Assembly: GCF_019599405.1 (NCBI RefSeq)
Contig: NZ_RKLQ01000001.1
Span: 186,001-250,000, forward strand
Length of the DNA: 64,000 nt
Source of the DNA: Haloarcula salinisoli
Lineage (GTDB): Archaea; Halobacteriota; Halobacteria; Halobacteriales; Haloarculaceae
Direction of reading: 5' to 3'
Shown: one piece after another, positions 8,062 through 16,527 of the stretch
Position numbering within the stretch: the stretch's first letter is position 1
Layout: each line of letters starts with the position of its first letter
The notes under the pieces: generated by a model
Databases searched by the model: none
The model's input: only the letters and a program-made list of their open reading frames with translations
Told to the model about the DNA's origin: nothing
Position numbers and translations under genes: made by a program

Positions 8062-9582
8062 ATGTCTGCTCTGTGGAACTCTAGCCTCGTCGGTGGCACG
8101 GTGCTGGCCGTCGTACTGGTCGCATGCATCGTCTCCACAGGTGTCGCCGCCACCGGTCTCCTGACCGAACAGGGCCCTCCGGGAGCATCGGCCGAGACGG
8201 CTACTGCCCAGGGGACGACGACGCCCACGGCGACACCCGACGGAACGGCGACGCCTGATGGAACGGCGACACCCACGGCGACACCCGACGGAACGGCGAC
8301 GCCTGATGGAACGGCGACACCCGACGGAACGGCGACGCCTGATGGAACGGCGACACCCGACGGAACGGCGACGCCGACAGCCGGAAACGGAACCGATGCC
8401 GAAACCAGTGGGCCACCCCTGGTCGTGGAGAACCTGTCTGCCCCAGCGGACGTCCGCGCGGGTGCGACGATGACGGTAAACGTCACTGTACGCAACTCCG
8501 GGACGGAGAACGCGACCGGTCCGGTACGGTACACCTTCGAGGCGGAGGCGGTCGAGTCCCGAACTGTCACCGTCGCCCCCGAATCGTCGAAGACGCTGTC
8601 GTTCGAGATCTCGACGGCTGCCCTGGACAACGGCTCGCTGTCACCGGGCAGCTACGTCCACGGCGTGCGGAACGCGTCCGGTGATGGCATCCCGAGACGG
8701 ATCAGGGTGACTCCGGACGCGGACCTGCGGATGGAGGGATTCGACGCGCCGGTGGAGGTGTCGCGTTCCACTGAGGTCATCGTCCTCGCGACGGCGGTCA
8801 ACCCGGCGAATACGTCGATAACGCGTCGCGTGACCTACCAGTTCGCCGGCCGGGCGGTCACAACGAAGACGGTCACTGTCCCAGGTCGAGGCGACAGGCA
8901 GGTCGCGTTCGCGGTCAACGTCTCTACGATCGAGCGGGCGGGCGTGACAGTGACCAACGGGACGACCTACAACCACGCCGTCGTGGCCGCCGGTGGCGCG
9001 TCTACCGGTGACGCTATCCGCGTCCGGCAGGGGCCAAGCGCCGACGCGTCCGTACTGGCCGTCGAGGCGTTCGAGGCACCCAGCGCCGTCCGCCCGGGGG
9101 ATACCGTCGCGGTGAACGTGACGGTGCGGAACGTCGGGAGCGTCCCGTTCGAGGGACAGCTCGCGTATCGACTGGATGGCACCGTCGTCGCGACCAACTG
9201 GGTCGGCATCTCGTCCGACAGACAGCAGACGGTTCGCTTCCGCTTGCCGTACGACCGGGTCGAGCGGGCTGCTATCCCGGTGTCGAGCCGACAGACGACC
9301 CACGGTGTCTGGGCCGGGAACACGTCACTCCAGACCCGTCCGGTCACTGTCGACCCGCCGACGTCGACTGCGACGCCGACGCGGACGGTGACACCGACGT
9401 TTGAGCCACTGCAGACCGAGACCGCGACGGCTTCGAACGCGACGTCGTCGAATAGCACGACCTGTGAGCGGGGGTTCCTCACCGCCTGTGGCGGCTCCCC
9501 CCTCGACCAGTCGACGCTGACCCTGCTCGGGGCCATCTCGTCGATGCTGGGTATCATCTTCGAGCTGGTGCGGGGGAACTAA
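8062..9582 (+). CDS. Secreted CARDB-domain surface protein with TATPDG repeats
   Basis: 506 residues from the ATG reading MSALWNSS. An N-terminal hydrophobic helix (residues about 10-35) acts as signal or anchor. A Thr/Pro-rich repeat stalk built on TATPDG follows (about residues 52-110), then three CARDB/Ig-like beta domains, each opening with a 'V.AG.T..VNVTVRNSG' pattern, and a second Thr-rich linker. A C-terminal hydrophobic segment (LTLLGAISSMLGIIFELV) may anchor it. The many N-x-T/S sites suggest a glycosylated cell-surface protein. The downstream bPH2 protein starts 2 bp after its stop, so the two are probably co-transcribed. Confidence 0.8.
   Translation: MSALWNSSLVGGTVLAVVLVACIVSTGVAATGLLTEQGPPGASAETATAQGTTTPTATPDGTATPDGTATPTATPDGTATPDGTATPDGTATPDGTATPDGTATPTAGNGTDAETSGPPLVVENLSAPADVRAGATMTVNVTVRNSGTENATGPVRYTFEAEAVESRTVTVAPESSKTLSFEISTAALDNGSLSPGSYVHGVRNASGDGIPRRIRVTPDADLRMEGFDAPVEVSRSTEVIVLATAVNPANTSITRRVTYQFAGRAVTTKTVTVPGRGDRQVAFAVNVSTIERAGVTVTNGTTYNHAVVAAGGASTGDAIRVRQGPSADASVLAVEAFEAPSAVRPGDTVAVNVTVRNVGSVPFEGQLAYRLDGTVVATNWVGISSDRQQTVRFRLPYDRVERAAIPVSSRQTTHGVWAGNTSLQTRPVTVDPPTSTATPTRTVTPTFEPLQTETATASNATSSNSTTCERGFLTACGGSPLDQSTLTLLGAISSMLGIIFELVRGN
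8218..8388 (+). repeat. In-frame minisatellite, 18-bp units in a 36-bp higher-order pattern
   Basis: Units encoding TATPDG repeat seven times, with two truncated units. The codons alternate CCC-GAC and CCT-GAT from one unit to the next, so the true repeat is 36 bp. This encodes the Thr/Pro stalk of the CARDB protein. Confidence 0.9.
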
Positions 9583-9584
9583 CC

Positions 9585-10331
9585 ATGGCTCGTGGCATGC
9601 CCGCCGTCTGGAGTACGGTGTTTGGGCTTCCAATCGTCGTCTTCGGCGTGCTCCTGTTCGGGTTTCAGTCCCTGCTCCCTCTGCCCGCCGAGCCGGGGAC
9701 GCCGGCCATCGTCGGCGCTGTCATCGCCGCTTTCGGGCTGTTCATCATCGCCACCGGCGTATACGTTCACTACGTCGTCGCTCCGACGGCCCCCCGGATG
9801 CGAGATGGGGAACAGGTCGTCGACGAGCGTGACCCGGCCCAGCGGAACGCACTGGGACAGGCGGTCGTGGGACTCCCGGTCCTCGCCACTGGTGGCTATC
9901 TGCTGTACTTCACGGCACTGCCGCTCGTGTACCCGACGGTCGCGTTTGCCGTCGGTCTGTACCTGTTTTCGACGGGACTCCACCGCTACTGGCGAAACAC
10001 GCTGACGACCTACTTCGTGACGACCCAGCGCGTTCTCGAGGAGTACCGCTTCATCTCGTTGCGACGCAACGAGGTGCCCCACAGTAAGGTCCGTGCCGTC
10101 GAAGAGCGACGGTCGGCGTGGGACTCCCTGTTCGGGCTGGGCAACGTGGCCGTCCGGTCCGGGTCCGGTGGGCAGTTGACCGTCGCCGTCGAAGAGGTGT
10201 ACGAATCGGGTGCTCTCGCCGAGACGATTCGCGACCAGGTGGGTCCGGACGCGTCCGCCGCGGCGGAGACAGACACGGGCCCGGCCGGCGCGCCAGCAGA
10301 GCGGACCGAGGGCTCGACGAACGACGGCTGA
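9585..10331 (+). CDS. Membrane protein with bacterial PH-like (bPH2) domain
   Basis: 248 residues. Two pairs of hydrophobic helices occupy roughly residues 10-60 and 85-130. They are followed by a bPH2-like domain (YFVTTQRVLEEYRFISLRR, then VPHSKVRAVE and GLGNVAVRSGSG) and an acidic, disordered C-terminal tail. bPH2 proteins are membrane-associated modules of unclear role. It starts 2 bp after the CARDB gene stop and is therefore probably translated from the same mRNA. Confidence 0.75.
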   Translation: MARGMPAVWSTVFGLPIVVFGVLLFGFQSLLPLPAEPGTPAIVGAVIAAFGLFIIATGVYVHYVVAPTAPRMRDGEQVVDERDPAQRNALGQAVVGLPVLATGGYLLYFTALPLVYPTVAFAVGLYLFSTGLHRYWRNTLTTYFVTTQRVLEEYRFISLRRNEVPHSKVRAVEERRSAWDSLFGLGNVAVRSGSGGQLTVAVEEVYESGALAETIRDQVGPDASAAAETDTGPAGAPAERTEGSTNDG

Positions 10332-10367
10332 ACGGACCGTTCGATTCCAACCACGGGCTGAAAACCG

Positions 10368-10442
10368 TCCCGACAGCGAGAACAGCTTCTCCGCGAGCAC
10401 GTAGGCCACACCGTCGACGACGGCGATACCGGAGTCGCGGTC
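10368..10442 (-). pseudogene. Second decayed PQQ-propeller C-terminal tail
   Basis: Directly after the DUF2267 stop codon, in another frame, the minus strand reads DRDSGIAVVDGVAYVLAEK and then LFSLSG. This matches the terminal blade of PQQ-like propellers (compare VVDGV...AEKLYAL of the fragment at 7890-8022 and FFPAERLYAIAG of the intact gene at 11518-12753). It has no start codon and no native stop, so it is a relic rather than a gene. Confidence 0.6.
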
Positions 10443-10857
10443 AGCTGTGCTCGTGCCACCCGCCGGCGTCGACGACCTCGAAGAGGTTCCCCCAGTCCTC
10501 CTTGCTCTCGGGGAGTTCGTCACGGAGCTGCTGGAAATCCGACTCGGGGACCACCTCGTGAACGAGGTCCACGACGACGCGGGCGTGGTAGGCCGCGTCG
10601 GCGCGGTCCGCGCCCGATATATCGCTGACAAGAGTGAGATACTCGGGCCAGTCGAAGCGCTGGCCGTGTTCGTGGACGCCGCCGGTCATGTACCACTTTA
10701 TCTCCATGGGCAGCGAGGCGGCCAGGTCCTCGGCGTGGCCCGCCGGGAGCCGCTCGCCCAGCGGCAACAGCGCCGCCCGAATCGCCCGGAGGGTCTGGCC
10801 GGTCCCGGCCAGTTCCAGTCTGTGCTGTACCGTGCCGGTGAACTCGTCGAAGTCCAT
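10441..10857 (-). CDS. DUF2267 family protein
   Basis: 138 residues, all-helical and acidic. It shows the DUF2267 pattern: MDFDEFTGTVQHRLELAG at the N-terminus, RAIRAALLPLGERLPAGHAE in the middle, and LPMEIKWYMTGG. The family is widespread in halophiles and often lies near stress genes; its biochemical role is not established. A TATA box (10882-10889) lies 25-32 bp upstream of the ATG, so the mRNA is likely leaderless. Confidence 0.85.
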   Translation of the reverse strand: MDFDEFTGTVQHRLELAGTGQTLRAIRAALLPLGERLPAGHAEDLAASLPMEIKWYMTGGVHEHGQRFDWPEYLTLVSDISGADRADAAYHARVVVDLVHEVVPESDFQQLRDELPESKEDWGNLFEVVDAGGWHEHS

Positions 10858-10881
10858 ACCGGAATAGTTGTTGGAGAATTG

Positions 10882-10889
10882 TTATATAA
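10882..10889 (-). promoter_or_regulatory. TATA box of the DUF2267 gene
   Basis: TTATATAA sits 25-32 bp upstream of the ATG at 10857, typical of leaderless haloarchaeal promoters. Confidence 0.55.
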
Positions 10890-11077
10890 GTTCGGCCGGA
10901 CGGAATCGACGAGTGGTCCGACGCCGAAACCGGTGTGGTTTGCGCCCAATCCGGAGGATATCTGGCGGTTCAGTTCGCCGAAATAGCCGGGCACCCATCC
11001 GGCCGACCACCGCTAACCCACCCCTATCTGCCGGAACAGAGACGGTACTTTTGTTGCCTCACTGCCAATTCTATGTC

Positions 11078-11500
11078 ATGTACGACAAAGTTCTCGTGCC
11101 GACCGATGGGAGCGACCACGCGGACCGCGGCGTCGACTACGGGATGGACCTCGCGGCCGAAAACGACGCGCAGCTACACGTTCTCTTCGTCGTCGACGAG
11201 TCGGTCTACGGTGGGACGCCGGCGCTCAGCAGCTACGAGGCGTTTCTGGAGGAGCTAGAGGAGCAGGCCGAAGCGCTCACCGAAGATATCGTCGAGGACG
11301 CGACCGAGCGCGGTATCGACACCACGCTTTCTGTCCGCCGCGGCGTCCCCCACGACACCATCTGTCACTACGCCGACCAGGAGGACATCGACGTCATCGT
11401 CATGGGCAAACGCGGCGCTGCGGGGGTCGAATCGCCCCACATCGGCTCGGTGACGAACCGTGTGCTCCGCCAGGCACCCGTCCCGGTCATTCCGGTCTGA
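11078..11500 (+). CDS. Universal stress protein (UspA family)
   Basis: 140 residues from the ATG reading MYDKVLVPTDGSDHA. The fold signature is complete: N-terminal VLVPTDGS, and near the C-terminus the ATP-binding pattern VMGKRGAAGVE...GSVTNRVLR followed by PVPVIPV. It therefore belongs to the ATP-binding type of UspA. The exact role in stress response is not given by the sequence. Monocistronic, convergent with the propeller lipoprotein gene. Confidence 0.93.
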   Translation: MYDKVLVPTDGSDHADRGVDYGMDLAAENDAQLHVLFVVDESVYGGTPALSSYEAFLEELEEQAEALTEDIVEDATERGIDTTLSVRRGVPHDTICHYADQEDIDVIVMGKRGAAGVESPHIGSVTNRVLRQAPVPVIPV

Positions 11501-11517
11501 CCTGCGGACTCGACGCT

Positions 11518-12753
11518 CTATCCCGCGATGGCGTACAGCCGCTCGGCGGGGAAAAAGGCCACGTTGTCGGCGATGACCGGCGCGGCCCCTTGCGGACTGG
11601 TCCGCTGCTCGGTCCCGTAGGTCCACTCGGAGCTCCCGTCACTCGCCGCCCGACAGGTCAGTTGCCCGATGCCGAACAGGTAGATGTAGCCGTCGGCGAG
11701 GACAGGCGTGCCGTTGACGCCCATCTCGACGGTGTAGCGTTGCTGGCTCCCGGTGAGGCTCAGCGCCGTCAGCCCCCTGTCGGCGACGGCGTAGATGGTG
11801 TCGTCGGTCACCGCAGGCGGGTTGGTGACCGCCGGCGACTCCAGGTTGCCGTACGTCTCGACGTCGTTGCTCCACAGTTCGCTCCCGTCGGCCCGGTCGA
11901 ACACGCGGACGGTGGTCCCGGAGCCGACGACGACCCGCTCTCCGGTGACCGTCGCCGGCGCTGTGACGCCGTACTCGGCGCGCCAGCGCGTCTCCCCGGT
12001 TGTCGCGTCGACCGCCTGCAACGCCTCTCCGCCAGTGTAGACGGTCTCGCCGTCGACGGCGGGGGTCACCGGGTCCGTACCAGCGTCGACCGAGGTCGAC
12101 CACTCCAGCGAGCCGTCGCCGACCGAGAGGGCATAGAGGGCGCTGCTCCCGTTCTCCCGGCCGACGACGTAGACGGTGTCGCCATCGACGGCGATACCAG
12201 ACGTGGCCGGGCGGTCGAACGACCACTGCTCGATGCCGGTCGCGGCGTCCAGCCCGACCAGTTCGTCGCCGACTGTCGCCAGGACCAGTTCGTCGGTCAC
12301 GGCAGTGGGGCCGGCGGCGTTCGTTCCCCGGTACATCGTCGCCCACTGCCTGGTCCCGTCGACGGCGTCGACCGCGTAGACGAACGTCCCGCTGTCACCG
12401 GTGCTATCGATACGTCCCTCGGTCAGGTAGAGCCGGCCGTCACGCAGCGACGGCGACCCCATTCGGTGGCCGGGGGTGAAGCTGGACCGTCCGAACTCGA
12501 ACAGCGACGTGATCGCTCCCGTCGGCCCGGCGATGTCCGGGACGGTCCCCGTGTTCGCGGCGTCGTACTGGTACTGCGGGTACGTGTTCTCGACGGTTTC
12601 GGGAACCTTGACCTCAGCCCCTTCGACCCCGGTTCCGGTCGAATTGTTGCCGTTGCCCTCGGTATCGCGGCCGAGCAACCCCGGGCAGCCGGCGAGTGCT
12701 CCAGTCACGACGCTACCCACCCCCGCGAGAAACGAGCGTCGTCGACTGTCCAT
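11518..12753 (-). CDS. PQQ-like beta-propeller Tat lipoprotein
   Basis: 411 residues. The N-terminus MDSRRRSFLAGVGSVVTG then ALAGC contains a twin-arginine signal and a lipobox, so it is exported folded and lipid-anchored. The rest is a series of propeller blades with recurring 'A.D..DG...W' and 'VDGDTVYVV' motifs. PQQ-like propellers of haloarchaea are usually binding or scaffold proteins, and no PQQ-ligating enzyme residues can be claimed. An AT-rich promoter (about 12774-12784) lies at the distance expected for a leaderless transcript. Two broken copies of such a tail lie upstream at 7.9 and 10.4 kb. Confidence 0.88.
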   Translation of the reverse strand: MDSRRRSFLAGVGSVVTGALAGCPGLLGRDTEGNGNNSTGTGVEGAEVKVPETVENTYPQYQYDAANTGTVPDIAGPTGAITSLFEFGRSSFTPGHRMGSPSLRDGRLYLTEGRIDSTGDSGTFVYAVDAVDGTRQWATMYRGTNAAGPTAVTDELVLATVGDELVGLDAATGIEQWSFDRPATSGIAVDGDTVYVVGRENGSSALYALSVGDGSLEWSTSVDAGTDPVTPAVDGETVYTGGEALQAVDATTGETRWRAEYGVTAPATVTGERVVVGSGTTVRVFDRADGSELWSNDVETYGNLESPAVTNPPAVTDDTIYAVADRGLTALSLTGSQQRYTVEMGVNGTPVLADGYIYLFGIGQLTCRAASDGSSEWTYGTEQRTSPQGAAPVIADNVAFFPAERLYAIAG

Positions 12754-12859
12754 GTTCCGACAGCCACGTCTACAAATAAAAACACTTCGTCCTGTCCACG
12801 ACTCGACAGGCGCGCGGTAAGGTCCATCTACCAAACCGAGCGCTGCCGCTGGGTCGGCC

Positions 12860-13486
12860 ATGGCGGACCCGATTCGCCGGGAGGCCGACGAGACCGACAG
12901 GCTCCTCGCGTTGAGTGACGGCGTCATCGCCATCGTCATCACGCTGCTCGTGCTCGACCTGACCGTCCCGTCGGTCCCGCGTGACGAGCAACTGGCGCTG
13001 TTGCCGACCGCGATCGCCCAGCAGTGGCCGGAGTTTCTGGGGTTCGTCCTGAGTTTCCTCGTCGTCGGGTTCTACTGGGTCCTCCACCGTCGGACGTTCG
13101 TCCATATCGAGCGCCACGACCGCGGGGTCGTCTACCTGAATCTCTGTTTTCTGTTGCTGGTCGCGTTCGTCCCCTACGCGACGAACGTGTTCACGGCCTA
13201 TCCCGGGCGCTTTGGCGTGCCGTTCCTCTCGGCCGTGCTGGCGCTCACCGGTTGCTCGCTCGCCGCGCTGTGGATATACGCCGACCGGCGCGAGGTCCTC
13301 GACGCCGGCCTCCGCTCTCGGACCGTCCAGATTCAGGCCGCTCGCTTCTTGGCCTCCCCGTCGGTGTTCACGCTCGCCGCCATCGTCGGTCGCTACCGTC
13401 CGCTGTTCGGGATGGCGGCCTGGCTGTTCCTGATACCGATAAACGGCGCGTTGCAGTCGCGACTCGTGGCCAGTCTCGACGGTTAA
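12860..13486 (+). CDS. TMEM175 (DUF1211) family putative potassium channel
   Basis: 208 residues. The diagnostic motif of the first helix is present: RLLALSDGVIAIVITLLVL, equivalent to the (R/K)..FSDGVFAI..TLL.L signature that lines the pore in TMEM175. About six hydrophobic segments follow. Prokaryotic family members form K+-permeable leak channels, plausible for a salt-in halophile. Function is inferred from the family. Confidence 0.85.
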   Translation: MADPIRREADETDRLLALSDGVIAIVITLLVLDLTVPSVPRDEQLALLPTAIAQQWPEFLGFVLSFLVVGFYWVLHRRTFVHIERHDRGVVYLNLCFLLLVAFVPYATNVFTAYPGRFGVPFLSAVLALTGCSLAALWIYADRREVLDAGLRSRTVQIQAARFLASPSVFTLAAIVGRYRPLFGMAAWLFLIPINGALQSRLVASLDG

Positions 13487-13516
13487 TCTCACTCGGCGAC
13501 CTGCCAGCCGAAAGTG

Positions 13517-13535
13517 ACAATAGTTTAACTATTGT
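13517..13535. promoter_or_regulatory. 19-bp perfect palindrome over the promoter of the AI-2E transporter gene
   Basis: ACAATAGTTTAACTATTGT is two 9-bp arms around one central base. It lies 19-37 bp upstream of the ATG at 13554, where the TATA box of a leaderless transcript should be, and contains TTTAACTA as a possible TATA. A dimeric regulator bound here would block transcription factor access, so it is a candidate operator. Confidence 0.55.
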
Positions 13536-13553
13536 TGCCGGCGTAGTTCTCCC

Positions 13554-14717
13554 ATGGATACCGAACGAACTGCGGTTCGCGAGCGGTTCGGAGCGCCGGG
13601 TATCGTGTGGTGGTTACTCGGCCTCGCCGTCTTCGGGGTGCTCGCGTGGGTGGGCCTCAGCTACATCGGGTGGCTCGTCTTCGGCCTCTTTACGTACTAC
13701 GTTGCCCGACCGATAGCGCGTCGCATCGAGACCCGTGTCGGCTCCCCGACGCTGTCGGCCGGGCTCACGCTCGCGTTCATCATCGTCCCGATCGTCCTCT
13801 TTATCGCCGCCTTCCTCTCGATTGCGGTGGGACAGGCGCTCCAGTTACTCGGCGGCCAGCCCGCCCAGCAACTGCTCGCCAGACTCCCGATTCAGACCCA
13901 GACGCTCCCGACCGACCCGGTCCAGGTCGCCGTCGTCGTGTTGCAGGACCCGGCGGTCTCGACGGCGCTGGGCCAGTTCGGGGTCGCCGTCGGCGCGGCG
14001 GGCGCGACGCTTTTCAACGTCTTCCTGGCGCTCATCTTCGCGTTCTTCCTGCTGACCAGCGACGAGGCGCTGGCCGGCTGGTTCCGGACGAACGTCTTCG
14101 GCGCCGACTCGCTGGCCGCCGGCTACCTCCGCCGGGTGGACGCTGGGCTCACCTCCATCTACTTCGGCTACACGCTGACCATCTTCGTCGTCATCGTCCT
14201 CGCGGCAGTCATCTACACGGTTTTCAACGCGGTGGCGCCGGGGGACCTGACGATTCCCCAGGCGGTGTTGCTCGCGGTCATCACCGGCATCTTCACGCTC
14301 ATCCCGCTGCTGGGACGCTCTATCATCTACGCGTTCATCGTCGCGCTGCTGGCGGTACAGGCACTGGCCGTCGACACGGCGCTACTGTGGGTCCCGATCG
14401 CCTTCTTCGCCCTGATGGTACTCGTCTTCGACAACGTCATCCGGACCTACGTCCGGCCGTACCTCTCCGGGAAGGCCTACCACATGGCGCTCGTGATGTT
14501 CGCGTACCTGCTCGGCCCCGCGCTCTTTGGCTGGTACGGTATCTTCCTGGGGCCGCTGGTGATGGTGGTGACAGTCGAGTTCATCACCGACATCCTCCCC
14601 CGGCTGTCCGGCGTCGCACCCGAGGCCCCCGATGGGGCCGACGCAGACGACCTCGCGGAGCCGCCGGTCGAGGAGACCGACACCGCCGACCGCGGCGGTG
14701 AGACTCCCTCCGACTGA
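13554..14717 (+). CDS. AI-2E family transporter (UPF0118), paralogue 1
   Basis: 387 residues with about eight hydrophobic segments in the PerM/UPF0118 pattern: an N-terminal hairpin (WWLLGLAVFGVLAWVGL), a long soluble section, and a C-terminal helix block including TGIFTLIPLLGRSIIYAF and LVFDNVIRTYVRPYLSGK. The family includes the AI-2 exporter TqsA and PerM-like permeases of unknown substrate; quorum signalling should not be assumed. The C-terminus is acidic. A second paralogue lies at 15321-16343. Upstream there is a perfect palindrome over the promoter. Confidence 0.88.
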   Translation: MDTERTAVRERFGAPGIVWWLLGLAVFGVLAWVGLSYIGWLVFGLFTYYVARPIARRIETRVGSPTLSAGLTLAFIIVPIVLFIAAFLSIAVGQALQLLGGQPAQQLLARLPIQTQTLPTDPVQVAVVVLQDPAVSTALGQFGVAVGAAGATLFNVFLALIFAFFLLTSDEALAGWFRTNVFGADSLAAGYLRRVDAGLTSIYFGYTLTIFVVIVLAAVIYTVFNAVAPGDLTIPQAVLLAVITGIFTLIPLLGRSIIYAFIVALLAVQALAVDTALLWVPIAFFALMVLVFDNVIRTYVRPYLSGKAYHMALVMFAYLLGPALFGWYGIFLGPLVMVVTVEFITDILPRLSGVAPEAPDGADADDLAEPPVEETDTADRGGETPSD

Positions 14718-14772
14718 CCCCGTTTCACCGATTCGACACCGATTTTTTCTGACGGGCCATAGCTCCGCGTAG

Positions 14773-15318
14773 ATGTCACCGAGAGACCGGCTCCGGGAGC
14801 TACTGACGTGTGACGAGGCGGCGTTTCCGGCGTCGGCTCGGTCGTTCCTCGCGGCACACGACGGCGACCCCGAACGGGTCGCAGAGGCCGAGGCTGACCT
14901 GGCCGAACTCGTCGACCTGCCGTCGGGAGCGGTGGCGGCGCTGTCGGCCCACGAACGGGACCTCTGCCGTCGGCTGTGGGTCCTCGACCGCGCCCCGCTC
15001 GGTATCACGCTCGCGGGGCCAGTGTATCAGGACAACCCCGTCGTCTACGTCAACGAGACCTTCCGGGCGCTGACGGGCTACTCGCTGTCGGCGGTCCGGG
15101 GCGAGAACCTCCGCCTGCTGCAGGGTCCCGACACCGAGTCCGCGGCCGTCGACGCGCTGTCCGAGGCCGTCGAGATATGGGAACCCGTGACCGTCGAGCT
15201 GTGGAACTACCGCGCCGACGGCGAGCGGTTTCGCAACCGCGTCTCGCTGGTCCCGCTCCCAGACGACGACGGGATGCTCGCGAACTGGGCCGGGTTGCAG
15301 GAACGCGTCGACGGGTAG
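14773..15318 (+). CDS. LOV-like PAS domain protein lacking the photoactive cysteine
   Basis: 181 residues. An acidic N-terminal helical region (1-70) is followed by one PAS domain of LOV type (71-178): APLGITLAGPVYQDNPVVYV, FRALTGYSLSAVRGENLRLLQ, then NYRADGERFRN and a terminal Gln in AGLQ. In LOV photoreceptors the motif is GxNCRFLQ; here residue 113 is Leu instead of the adduct-forming Cys. The flavin-contacting Asn and Gln positions (about N145, N155, Q176) seem retained. There is no output domain, so it may act through a partner or as a flavin/redox sensor. Confidence 0.8.
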   Translation: MSPRDRLRELLTCDEAAFPASARSFLAAHDGDPERVAEAEADLAELVDLPSGAVAALSAHERDLCRRLWVLDRAPLGITLAGPVYQDNPVVYVNETFRALTGYSLSAVRGENLRLLQGPDTESAAVDALSEAVEIWEPVTVELWNYRADGERFRNRVSLVPLPDDDGMLANWAGLQERVDG

Positions 15319-15320
15319 GG

Positions 15321-16343
15321 TCAGCGCGAATCGGTCGGTCCGTCGGACACGCCGGCGAGAACGTCGACGAGGGTCTTCGCCAGTCCGAGAACGACGGGGC
15401 CGACGAACAGCCCGACGAAGCCAAACAGCGAGACGCCGCCGAAGATGCCCAGGACGAGCACGGCCGCGTTGAGGTCGGTGCCCCGCTGCATCACGAGCGG
15501 GCGGACGAGGTTGTCGGAGCCGCTGACGACGACGGCGCCGTACACCAGCAGGGCGATAGCGGCCGGGACTCGACCCACGAGCAGCAGATAGCCGACCGCC
15601 GGAACCCAGACGATGGAGGCACCGATTATCGGTAGCAGCGACAGGAGGAACGTCGCCACGCCCCAGAAGACGACGTTCTCGACGCCGATGAAGAGGAAGC
15701 CGACGACGGTCAACACCGCCTGGACGCCGGCCACGGCGACGTTGCCGACGACCGCCGCCCACAGCAGTGCGTCCGTGCGAGCGACCAGCCGGTCCATCGT
15801 CGCCGGGTCCAGCGGCGTGGCCCCGCGGAGCCACGCGACGAACCGCTCGCCGTCCCGGAGCAGGTAGAAGAGCGCGAACAGGAAGACGACGGTCCCCACG
15901 AGAAACCCCGGGATACCGCCGAGCACGCCCAGCGCCCCGCCGAGGAGCCCGAGAACCCCGGTCCGGAGCGCGTCCGTGACCGGCCCGGTGAGCGCGTCCG
16001 GCATCGGTACCAGCCCGAGCCAGGGCCGGAGGTCCGCCTGGACAGCCGCGGCGTCGGGAAGCGACGCCGTCCGTGCCACGGCCAGTGCCTGCTCCGCTGC
16101 GACGCCCACGACGACGGCAAAGGGCACGACCGCTATCACCACCGTCACGAGTATCGTGGCGGTCGTGCCGACGGTCGGGCCCAGCCGCGCCGCGAGTCGT
16201 TCCTTCACCGGCGCGACCAGGTACGCGACCAGGCCGGCAGCGAGCAGCGCCTGGAGGAACGGCACGACGAGGAGGACGGCGAGCGCCCCGACGACCAGCA
16301 GTAGCGCTCGGAGGAAGGTCGCGCCCCCGTCGGCACTACTCAT
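15321..16343 (-). CDS. AI-2E family transporter (UPF0118), paralogue 2
   Basis: 340 residues with the same family layout as the gene at 13554: N-terminal hydrophobic hairpin (LLLVVGALAVLLVVPFLQ), central soluble portion, and C-terminal helices including SLLPIIGASIVWVPAVGYLL and SDNLVRPLVMQRG. It is more hydrophobic and shorter at the C-terminus. Substrate unknown. Its stop is 2 bp from the stop of the convergent PAS gene. Confidence 0.88.
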   Translation of the reverse strand: MSSADGGATFLRALLLVVGALAVLLVVPFLQALLAAGLVAYLVAPVKERLAARLGPTVGTTATILVTVVIAVVPFAVVVGVAAEQALAVARTASLPDAAAVQADLRPWLGLVPMPDALTGPVTDALRTGVLGLLGGALGVLGGIPGFLVGTVVFLFALFYLLRDGERFVAWLRGATPLDPATMDRLVARTDALLWAAVVGNVAVAGVQAVLTVVGFLFIGVENVVFWGVATFLLSLLPIIGASIVWVPAVGYLLLVGRVPAAIALLVYGAVVVSGSDNLVRPLVMQRGTDLNAAVLVLGIFGGVSLFGFVGLFVGPVVLGLAKTLVDVLAGVSDGPTDSR

Positions 16344-16527
16344 CGGCCGACCGCGACCGACGCCGCTCGTTCGACCATCTGTCTGTCGTCCGGTCCCAGT
16401 GGACGGGTTTTGTTATCGACCGCTAGCTCGCCGTTGGGCGACCTTACCGCGGGGGAGTCGCGTGTCTGGCCGGGCCAGGCCGAGACGGTAGCGACGGGTC
16501 TTTGGCCCGGTCGGCCCACCGCTCCGT

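Noticed and set aside
8218-8388. Possible CRISPR array
   Set aside because: The units are contiguous and in frame with no spacers; they encode a Thr/Pro stalk.
13554-16343. Quorum-sensing (AI-2) locus because of two AI-2E family transporters
   Set aside because: The family is mostly of unknown substrate and no LuxS or AI-2 synthesis gene is present.
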